This document shows, piece by piece, positions 1 to 5,804 of a stretch of 8,499 nt of DNA. The DNA is from Actinomycetota bacterium. Its GTDB lineage: Bacteria > Actinomycetota > UBA4738. The notes below the pieces were generated by a model that made no database searches, was not told the DNA's origin, and saw only the letters and a program-made list of their open reading frames with translations. Location of the stretch: positions 1 through 8,499 of the forward strand of contig VAYJ01000161.1 of the NCBI GenBank assembly GCA_005888465.1. Reading direction: 5' to 3'. The position numbers and the translations under genes were made by a program. The stretch's first letter is position 1. Each line of letters begins with the position of its first letter.

Positions 1-113
1 CTTCGACGCTGCGATCCGTCTACGCTGCAATGGTCGGCCGGGTTCCCCCCAACGTTCTGCTCGTGATGAAAGACAGCTCTTCGGTGCCGATAGTCTGTCG
101 CTGGAGTGACGCG

Positions 114-1072
114 ATGCGACGCCCACTGAACGAGCTTCGCCTGCTCGCCATGGTCGTCACCGGTTTGACGATGCTGGCAGCGTGCGGGCGCGCAATCGCT
201 CCCCGCCCGACGATCCGCGAAGCTCGCCCCGAGCTCCGTGGCTACATCGAGGACGTCACGCATGCCACCGCGAGCAGGTATGGGCTCGTCGACGATCGGG
301 GCCACGAGATGGACACGGTGAAGGTCATCGCCCTTCCGGAGTCCGGCGGTTTCGGCGGTCTGTATCACAGCTACCGAGCCGACACCGGGCAGTATGCCGT
401 CCACCTGGCGACCTCGGCCGACCTCATGAACTGGACGTGGCGACGCATCCTTGCCGAGGACGCTTCCATGCCGACCATCAAACCCGCGTCCGACGTCGGC
501 TACGTGGTCGCATGGGAGCAGGAGCCGCCGAACCACATCAGGCTTACACCTTCGACGCACCACTCCGGCTGTCCTCGTGCGCGGAAGGCACGCCCAACCT
601 CTACGCTGCGAGCAGCACCTCGGTCGATGTCGGCTTCCACTTCTACCGTGGCTGCCAGGTCGATCGCCAGGCGCGGGGCACGACCGATTGGCTTACTTGG
701 ACCTCCGCCGCTCGTCCGACGCTCGATGCCGCGCTGGAAGCGCGTGGCGTCATGGGCGGCATCGGCGACCGTGACGTCATCCGGTTCCGAGGGTTCGACC
801 TGACCCTCATCGAAGGACAGTTCGTGAACGAAGACCCGCGCACATGGCGCGTGTTCCTCTACGACGACCAGACGGGAGAGGCAGAACCCCTTGCCTTCCG
901 GACCGCGGCGGGCAGCATTGCCTTCTCAAATCCAACGATCGCGGCCATCGAGATCGACGGACAGAGGGCCATCCTGGTCACGCTCTTCATCCCCGGCGAG
1001 GGGGCCCGCGGCGAAGAGGCCGGCGAGCTTATCTACTACCAGATTTACGGACCCGCTCGGACGACGCGATAG
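114..1072 (+). pseudogene. Predicted beta-propeller (glycosidase-like) lipoprotein, frame-disrupted
   Basis: Probable exported lipoprotein whose reading frame is broken. I chose the ATG at 114 because GGAG at 103-106 lies 7 nt upstream and the next residues form a lipoprotein signal: basic start (MRR), hydrophobic stretch 10-23, lipobox LAAC with Cys24. The motif YHSYRADTGQYAVHLATSADLMNW (two parts, about residues 84-90 and 91-107) resembles the blade signature of five-bladed propeller glycosidases (GH43/GH32-like), and a second DWLTWT blade motif is encoded at about 686-703. Coding sense runs in the 114 frame to about 540, then continues 1 nt earlier in phase from about 543 (TFDAPLRLSSCAEGTPN...) to the TAG at 1070-1072. 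One added base would give about 319 residues; unrepaired, translation stops at 803 after 229 residues. Some residues may also be missing at the break. The enzyme activity is not established: it could be a non-catalytic surface binding protein. Either a real pseudogene or a sequencing/assembly error. Confidence 0.72.
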
Positions 1073-2268
1073 AGCGGGATCGGGTCGGGGAATCCCTGGA
1101 GCCGCGCGTCCTGGATCCGTTCGAACCCGAAGATCACTTTGCCGGCTGCCTCGACGACCGCTTCGCTCGCGAGGACCTCGCCGGGCCCCGCCACGTCCGC
1201 GATGCGCGACGCCAGGTTCACCGTCTGCCCGAAGACGTCGAGATCGCGTTCGATCACGGGACCGGAGTGGACGCCGGCATGCGGCGAGGGTGCGCCCTCA
1301 CTGCTCATCGTCGACACGAGATCGAACGCAGCTTCGACGCCAACGGCGGCATCGGCGAGTCGAAGCATCGCCCCGTCGCCGAGGAGCTTCACGAGGCGCC
1401 CGCCGAGGCGGGTAGCGACCGCGTCGGCGTGACGCTGGAGCGACGTCGCCGCGACGACCGCGGACTCGTCGCCACGCTCGCGCGTGAGCCGCGTGAATCC
1501 CGAGAGATCAACGAAGACGATCGCAGGCGGACTCGGCGGCTCGGGGATCGGCGCGAGCCCACGGGTGGCGAGGTACCGCTCGAAGCCCTCGACGATCCCG
1601 CTGACGCTGCGCTGTTCCAGGTATCGAGCGCTCAACCACAGGAACATGTCCGGCGCCAGCCGCGTCACCTTGGTGAACCCGACGCGCACGTCGTCGGGGA
1701 ATTCCTCTAGCTCGCCTCGGAGCAAGCGCTCACGTGCCGGTTCCGCGACCTGCTCGTCCTGGAGGTCCATCCACCCGCCCGTCGCGGCGCGGGTTCCAGC
1801 GGCCATCAGCCGAGCCGCTCGGATCAACGCGTCCTCGTCGGGCGCCATTGCCCACGCCTCGAGGAAGCGTTCGAACAAAGCCTCCTCGTCAGCGTGGATG
1901 GGCGCGTTGGGGTCGGGCTTGGGCAGCCCGAGCACCTCGAAGATGGCGGGTAGGAGCCGGGCCCGCGGACCCGCGCTTGCTTGGAACTCGGCGAAGGTCC
2001 GGCTCGACAGCGGACCGGGCTGGTACGGGAGGTACTCGTCGGTCCGCTGGAACTTCAGGAGACCTTCGGCAGCCGCTCGTTCGATCGACTCAGCCGGGAC
2101 ACTCGTCGCGAGCAGCGCGATCGCCATCTTGACGGAGAGCACTGCGCCGAATGTGAACCGGCCGTTCTCGTCGGGTGTGAGCAACCCGATGGACGTCATC
2201 CAGTGGACGCGTTCCTCCGGACACGTAGCCTCGTCGGCGACCTCCGCTGCGGTATAGGTCCTCGCCAA
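1045..2268 (-). CDS. Class III adenylate/guanylate cyclase with MerR-like N-terminal domain
   Basis: Cytosolic nucleotidyl cyclase, predicted to make cAMP from ATP; 407 residues from a TTG start at 2268. This start gives the same N-terminus as the paralogue at 5805-7010 (YTAAEVADEATCPEERVHWM against YSRQELVWRAGVDRDYVDRL) and lies 6 nt after a TACGAT -10 box; a longer frame reaching 2712 would run through the divergent DGPF gene. Residues 4-50 look like a MerR-type winged helix, about 50-235 like the helical regulatory region of Mycobacterium tuberculosis Rv1264, and 248-405 are the catalytic domain. Active-site residues are all present: metal Asp254 (FVDLSGFT) and Asp298 (KLLGDG), base-selecting Lys294 and Asp344, transition-state Asn351 and Arg355. 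Lys/Asp favours adenine over guanine. There are no membrane segments. Rv1264 is pH-regulated through its N-terminal region; whether this one is too is only inference. The 3' end overlaps the convergent lipoprotein gene by 28 nt. Confidence 0.88.
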   Translation of the reverse strand: MARTYTAAEVADEATCPEERVHWMTSIGLLTPDENGRFTFGAVLSVKMAIALLATSVPAESIERAAAEGLLKFQRTDEYLPYQPGPLSSRTFAEFQASAGPRARLLPAIFEVLGLPKPDPNAPIHADEEALFERFLEAWAMAPDEDALIRAARLMAAGTRAATGGWMDLQDEQVAEPARERLLRGELEEFPDDVRVGFTKVTRLAPDMFLWLSARYLEQRSVSGIVEGFERYLATRGLAPIPEPPSPPAIVFVDLSGFTRLTRERGDESAVVAATSLQRHADAVATRLGGRLVKLLGDGAMLRLADAAVGVEAAFDLVSTMSSEGAPSPHAGVHSGPVIERDLDVFGQTVNLASRIADVAGPGEVLASEAVVEAAGKVIFGFERIQDARLQGFPDPIPLYRVVRAGP

Positions 2269-2274
2269 GGGCCC

Positions 2275-2284
2275 ATCGTAGCCG
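2275..2284 (-). promoter_or_regulatory. Putative -10 region, leaderless start of cyclase 1
   Basis: The minus strand reads CGGCTACGAT, with TACGAT (2280 to 2275) fitting TANNNT, followed by six bases and then the TTG start. That spacing puts the transcription start at or next to the start codon, as in the leaderless transcripts common in Actinomycetota. There is no Shine-Dalgarno sequence in front of this TTG. No convincing -35 box is seen. The same 10-mer precedes the second cyclase. Confidence 0.5.
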
Positions 2285-2314
2285 CAAAGGTCGGGGCCTA
2301 TTCTTGCCGCGGGG

Positions 2315-2341
2315 TGTCCTCGTGGGGCGATCCCGTTCGTC
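2315..2341 (+). promoter_or_regulatory. Candidate ECF42-type promoter of the DGPF-sigma operon
   Basis: TGTCCT at 2315-2320 and CGTC at 2338-2341 are separated by 17 nt. The promoter motif described for ECF42 sigma factors in Streptomyces is TGTCGA at -35 and CG(A/T)C at -10, so this is a four-of-six match at -35, a full match at -10 and a suitable spacing. It lies 47 nt upstream of the DGPF start and would leave a leader of about 40 nt. If real, the sigma factor encoded by this operon drives its own transcription. A housekeeping-like TATTCT box at 2299-2304 (+) is an alternative. Confidence 0.45.
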
Positions 2342-2388
2342 AGCAGGGTGAGAGCGGGAACGGCCCGCGCCGATGGGAGGAGTCCACC

Positions 2389-2760
2389 ATGGGTCAGTAC
2401 CTGTTGTCCACCTACGCCGTGGAGGGTCAGGGCGCCGGAGCGCCCCCAACCCCCGAGGACATGAAGACCTTCATGGACCGGGTCGTGGCCTTGGAAGACG
2501 AGATGGAGGCGACCGGCACGTTCGTCTTCGGCGGCGCGCTCTATGGTCCGGACGCCGCGACCGTCCTGCGAGCGAGCGATAGCGGTCCGGTCATGACCGA
2601 CGGACCGTTCGTCGAGGCGAAAGAGCACATCGCCGGGTTCTACATCATCAACGCGGACGACCTGGATGCGGCGCTGGTGTGGGCCCGGAAGGTCGTGGAT
2701 GCCATCAGCCATCCGATCGAGGTCCGCCCGTTCCGAGCGACCGGGCGTCTCCGCGCGTGA
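2389..2760 (+). CDS. DGPF/YCII-domain protein, partner of the ECF42-type sigma factor
   Basis: Small cytosolic protein of 123 residues from the YCII/DGPF family (dimeric alpha-beta barrel fold). The hallmark TDGPFVEAKE is at residues 70-79 and the C-terminal IEVRPF is typical of the family. The start at ATG 2389 is supported by AGGAG at 2378-2382, 6 nt upstream; the open frame extends further upstream but that part is antisense to the cyclase gene. DGPF genes are the characteristic neighbours of ECF42 sigma factors, where they are thought to belong to the regulon; their biochemical role is not firmly known. Its TGA (2758-2760) overlaps the GTG (2757-2759) of the sigma gene, so the two are translationally coupled. 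A catalytic role as in YciI is possible, but I see no direct evidence for it. Confidence 0.9.
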   Translation: MGQYLLSTYAVEGQGAGAPPTPEDMKTFMDRVVALEDEMEATGTFVFGGALYGPDAATVLRASDSGPVMTDGPFVEAKEHIAGFYIINADDLDAALVWARKVVDAISHPIEVRPFRATGRLRA

Positions 2761-4013
2761 CCGCCCCCGTCGCCGCGACTGGCGATGCGATCGGTGTCGA
2801 CCGCGTCTTCCGCGAGGCGTATGGACAAGCCGTCGCGACGCTGATCCGGATCTTCGGCGACATCACGCTCGCCGAAGACGCGGTCCAAGAGGCATTCGTC
2901 GTGGCCAGCGACCGCTGGCCGAGGAGCGGCATCCCACCCAACCCGGCGGGATGGATCGTGACCACCGCTCGGAACCGGGCCATCGACGACCTTCGCCGGT
3001 CGGCCCGGGGCAGGCAGCTGCACGAAGAGCTCGGTGCGGTGGTGGACCCGTCTCGCGAGGCCCGCATCGAGCGTCGGGAAGTCGAGGGACCCGTGAAGGA
3101 CGACCAGCTCCGCCTGATCTTCACCTGCTGTCACCCGGCGTTGCGGACCGAGCACAACGTGGCGCTCACGCTCCGGCTGCTCGGCGGCCTCAGCGTCGAC
3201 GAGGTGGCCCGCTCCTTCCTGGTGAGCGAACCGGCGATGGCGAAGCGGCTGGTCAGGGCCAAATACAAGATCAAGGCCGCCGGGATCCCGTACCGCGTGC
3301 CCGAGGATGCGGACCTTCCGGAGCGACTCCGGTCGGTCCTCTCGGTGCTGTATCTCATCTACAACACCGGGCTCGAGGGTCCGGAGCGAGCCTCGCTACG
3401 GACCGAGGCGATCCGGCTTGCTCGCGCGCTCGTCGAGTTGATGCCCGACGAGCCTGAGGCGGCGGGATTGCTGGCGTTGATGCTGCTGAGCGAGTCGCGG
3501 GCAACCGCCCGCACGAGCGATGGCAGCCTGGTCCTGCTGCGTGATCAGGACCGGACGCGGTGGAACCGCACGATGATCCAAGAAGGGCACGCGATCGTCC
3601 GCGCCTGCATCCGTCGCGGCCGGCCGGGTCCCTTCCAACTCCAGGCGGCGATCCAAGCGGTGCACTGCTCAGCAGATTCGCTCGAGGCAACCGACTGGGC
3701 CCAGATCGTCGCACTCTACGACCATCTCTTCTCGGTCATGCCGACGCCGGTGGTGGCGCTCAACCGGGCCATCGCCGCCGCCGAGATCGAGGGTCCCGGC
3801 GCCGCACTCACCGCGATCGATGCCATCGCCGCGGAGCTCGACAACTATCACCCGATGCACGCGGCCCGCGGCACGATGTTGCGTCGGCTCGGGAGAGGAG
3901 ACGCGGCGCGCGCCGCCTACGAGCGCGCCGCGTCACTCGCGGTGACGGAGGCGGATCAGCAGTTCCTCGCGCACCTGCTCGATGCATTGGACGAAGGCGG
4001 AACCGAGAGCTGA
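2757..4013 (+). CDS. ECF42-type RNA polymerase sigma factor with TPR-like C-terminal domain
   Basis: Alternative sigma factor of 418 residues, about twice the length of an ordinary ECF sigma factor. Region sigma-2 spans about residues 16-82 (AEDAVQEAFVVASDRWP, then PAGWIVTTARNRAIDDLRR) and sigma-4 about 113-172 (LRLIFTCCHPAL, LSVDEVARSFLVSEPAMAKRLVRAK as the helix-turn-helix). The remaining half, about 190-415, carries the ECF42 signature VLYLIYNTG (196-204), LMLLSESRATARTSDG and LLRDQDRTRW, and ends in TPR-like helices (LRRLGRGDAARAAYERAAS). The extension is known to be needed for activity in studied ECF42 members, which have no classic anti-sigma factor. I chose GTG 2757 because it overlaps the DGPF stop (GTGA) and gives the usual N-terminus; translation depends on coupling, since no good Shine-Dalgarno is visible. 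It ends 7 nt before the stop codon of the convergent MDR gene. Confidence 0.92.
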   Translation: MTAPVAATGDAIGVDRVFREAYGQAVATLIRIFGDITLAEDAVQEAFVVASDRWPRSGIPPNPAGWIVTTARNRAIDDLRRSARGRQLHEELGAVVDPSREARIERREVEGPVKDDQLRLIFTCCHPALRTEHNVALTLRLLGGLSVDEVARSFLVSEPAMAKRLVRAKYKIKAAGIPYRVPEDADLPERLRSVLSVLYLIYNTGLEGPERASLRTEAIRLARALVELMPDEPEAAGLLALMLLSESRATARTSDGSLVLLRDQDRTRWNRTMIQEGHAIVRACIRRGRPGPFQLQAAIQAVHCSADSLEATDWAQIVALYDHLFSVMPTPVVALNRAIAAAEIEGPGAALTAIDAIAAELDNYHPMHAARGTMLRRLGRGDAARAAYERAASLAVTEADQQFLAHLLDALDEGGTES

Positions 4014-4020
4014 GGTCGCA

Positions 4021-4964
4021 TCACACGACCTCGGTCACGCGAATGACGGACTTGCCGGTCCCGTGTCCTCGCTCCAGCTCCCGTAGGGCATCGGGGGCCT
4101 CGACCAGGGAATACGTCTTCCCGACGATCGGCGTGACGGTGCCGGCCTCGATCAGCTCGGCCAGAGCCAGGAGGTCCTCCCGTGTCGTCTTCGTATTGGC
4201 GCCCGGAGCAACCCTCGGAAGAACCCTCCGGTCCAGCGTCCCCCGCCGTCCCCGCCGACGATCACCAGCGTCCCCTTCGCCGTCAGGGCTCGGCGCAGCA
4301 TCGACAACGGGCGGCGTCCCGCGGTGTCGATGACAACGTCCCAACGCCGCGATCCGTCGGCGAAGTCCTGCCGCGTGTAGTCGATCACGTCATCCGCACC
4401 GATGGACCGAACGAGATCCACCTTCGACGTACTGCACACGCCGGTCACCGTCGCCCCCAGCGCCTTCGCGATCTGGACGGTGAACGTTCCCACACCCCCG
4501 CCCGCGCCGATGACGAGCACGGTCTGCCCGGCTCGCAACTTCCCCTTGTCGCGAAGAGCCTGCAGCGCGGTCACCCCGGAGATGGGAGCGGCCGCGGCCT
4601 GCTCGAAGCTGAGGCCGGCCGGCTTCGCGACCAACTTGTCGGGTCGGGCGAGCGTGAGCTCGGCGAAGGAGCCCCGGCCCAGCCCCATCACCTGGTCGCC
4701 TGGCCGGAATCCCTCGACCGAGGAGCCGACCGCCTCGACGGTCCCCGCGACGTCCCAGCCGGGGACCCGTCCCTTCGGCTTGCGGAGCCCGATCATGGGC
4801 CGTGCCATGTACGGCATCCCGGTCATGAGATGCCACACATCTGGCCCGCAGCCGGCCGCGTGCACGCGTACGAGCACGCCGTTCTCGCCGACCACCGGGG
4901 CGTCGATGTCGCTGAACTCCAGAACGTCCGCGGTGCCGTATCGGTCCTGCACGATCGCCTTCAT
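4021..4964 (-). pseudogene. MDR-family NAD(P)-dependent oxidoreductase (quinone reductase-like), frame-disrupted
   Basis: Medium-chain dehydrogenase/reductase, non-zinc quinone-oxidoreductase type. The start at ATG 4964 (MKAIVQDRYG) follows a purine-rich GGGGGACGAG. Residues 1-110 form the GroES-like domain (PGWDVAGTVEAVG at 68-80), and the Rossmann nucleotide-binding motif is VIGAGGGVG (151-159), followed by IDYTRQDF. The Cys/His zinc ligands of true alcohol dehydrogenases are absent. The frame is good down to GGFFRGLLRAP, then coding sense jumps to another phase at about 4196-4206 and resumes as NTKTTREDLLALAELIEAGTVTP, ending at 4021. Homologues usually have some 15 more residues here, so a short deletion of 3n+1 bases is more likely than a single lost base. 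Unrepaired, the product stops at 4152 (270 residues) and lacks the C-terminal lobe. It is divergent from a TetR gene and shares its operator region. An assembly error cannot be excluded. Confidence 0.82.
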
Positions 4965-4999
4965 CTCGTCCCCCCACGGTCTCCGGCGCCACCCTGTTG

Positions 5000-5014
5000 G
5001 TGTACGCTGTACAC
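5000..5014. promoter_or_regulatory. TetR operator candidate 1
   Basis: Perfect inverted repeat GTGTAC-GCT-GTACAC between the divergent MDR and TetR genes, 36 nt from the MDR start. It shares both 6-bp half sites with a second palindrome whose centre is 33 bp away, close to three helical turns, so two dimers could bind the same DNA face. Confidence 0.75.
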
Positions 5015-5031
5015 TCCGAGACGCACCATAC

Positions 5032-5048
5032 GGTGTACGGCGTACACC
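5032..5048. promoter_or_regulatory. TetR operator candidate 2
   Basis: Perfect inverted repeat GGTGTAC-GGC-GTACACC, 33 nt upstream of the TetR start. Same half sites as the palindrome at 5000-5014, with one more base pair on each side. A weaker dyad (CACC-ATAC-GGTG, 5024-5035) overlaps its left arm. The position suggests repression of both divergent genes by the adjacent TetR protein. Confidence 0.75.
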
Positions 5049-5080
5049 TGTCAACTTCGGAACTCGCTGGGAGAAGAGGA

Positions 5081-5773
5081 ATGGCGACGGAGCTGCAAGC
5101 GAGACCGATGGCGCGCGAGCCGCTCAGCAAGGACCGCGTGCTCCGCGCCGCCGTCGCCCTCGCCGACGGCGGGAGCATCGAATCGCTCAGCATGCGCAAG
5201 CTCGCTCACGAGCTCGGCGTCGTGCCGATGGCGATCTACAAGCACATGGCCAACAAGGACGAGCTGCTCGACGGCATGGTCGATGTGGTGATCGGCGAGA
5301 TCGATCCCCCGCTCACCGGGAGCGACTGGAAGAGCGCGGTCCGGCACCGGATCCTCTCGGCACGGCGTGCGCTCCTTCGACACCCCTGGGCGTCCGGGGT
5401 GATCGAGTCACGGAGGACCCCAACCCCAGTCGTGGTCGAGTACATGGACTCGATGCTCGGGATGTTCCGCTCGGGTGGGTTCTCGGTCGACCTCACGCAT
5501 CACGTGATGCACACCATGGGGAGCCGCGTGTTCGGGTTCACCCAGGAGCTGTTCAACGACCCACCGGACGGCGATCCAAAGACGCAGGCGACCATGGTTC
5601 GCGAAATGGCGGCGACCTACCCCCACATTACGGAACTGCTCCTGGCGATCTCGCACGATCGGGGATCGGTCGTGGGCCCGGGCTGCGACGATCAGTTCGA
5701 GTTCGAGTTCGCGCTGGATCTTCTGTTGGACGGGATCGAACGACTGCGTCAGCAGGGAGGCGTGCAGGCATAG
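5081..5773 (+). CDS. TetR-family transcriptional regulator (TetR_C_1 type)
   Basis: DNA-binding repressor of 230 residues. The N-terminal helix-turn-helix domain covers about residues 17-65 (DRVLRAAVALADGG, SMRKLAHELGVVPMAIYKHM, ANKDELLDGM). The C-terminal ligand-binding/dimer domain (about 80-225) ends in GCDDQFEFEFALDLLLDGIERL, typical of the tetracycline-repressor-like C-terminal family. ATG 5081 is chosen for GGGAG at 5069-5073, 7 nt upstream; a longer frame from 4997 would read through the operators, and an ATG at 5108 lacks a comparable site. It is divergent from the MDR gene, and the two palindromes between them are the likely binding sites, giving autoregulation and control of the oxidoreductase. 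The effector is unknown. The cyclase gene follows after 31 nt and may be cotranscribed. Confidence 0.92.
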   Translation: MATELQARPMAREPLSKDRVLRAAVALADGGSIESLSMRKLAHELGVVPMAIYKHMANKDELLDGMVDVVIGEIDPPLTGSDWKSAVRHRILSARRALLRHPWASGVIESRRTPTPVVVEYMDSMLGMFRSGGFSVDLTHHVMHTMGSRVFGFTQELFNDPPDGDPKTQATMVREMAATYPHITELLLAISHDRGSVVGPGCDDQFEFEFALDLLLDGIERLRQQGGVQA

Positions 5774-5785
5774 GAGCATCGACTC

Positions 5786-5795
5786 CGGCTACGAT
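5786..5795 (+). promoter_or_regulatory. Putative -10 region of cyclase 2
   Basis: CGGCTACGAT, identical to the sequence in front of the first cyclase. TACGAT (5790-5795) is 9 nt before the first GTG (5805) and 12 before a second GTG (5808), which implies a very short leader or none. No Shine-Dalgarno is present between it and the start. It would allow transcription independent of the upstream TetR gene. Confidence 0.45.
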
Positions 5796-5804
5796 CGCCC
5801 TCCC

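Noticed and set aside
1..113. Possible end of an upstream gene or a promoter at the left edge.
   Set aside because: Too short to judge. A TAGTCT box at 91-96 could serve the lipoprotein gene, but there is no supporting -35 and no coding frame can be supported.
1484..2257. Long plus-strand open frame of 257 codons, Ser/Arg-rich.
   Set aside because: It is a shadow of the cyclase gene on the other strand; composition is low-complexity and no family motif is seen.
2315..2332. TGTCCT paired with CGATC at 2328-2332 as sigma promoter.
   Set aside because: The spacer is only 7 nt, too short for -35 and -10 elements; the pairing with CGTC at 2338-2341 has a 17-nt spacer.
2269..2712. N-terminal extension of cyclase 1 on the minus strand up to an ATG at 2712.
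   Set aside because: The extension is antisense to the well-supported DGPF gene, and the paralogue begins at the position equal to the TTG at 2268.
3900..3934. Perfect 12-bp GC-rich inverted repeat (arms GACGCGGCGCGC and its complement, 11-nt loop), 80 nt before the sigma gene stop.
   Set aside because: It lies inside the coding sequence for the Ala/Arg-rich TPR helix DAARAAYERAAS, and GC-biased Ala, Arg and Glu codons produce such repeats easily. There is no T-run, so it is not a terminator.
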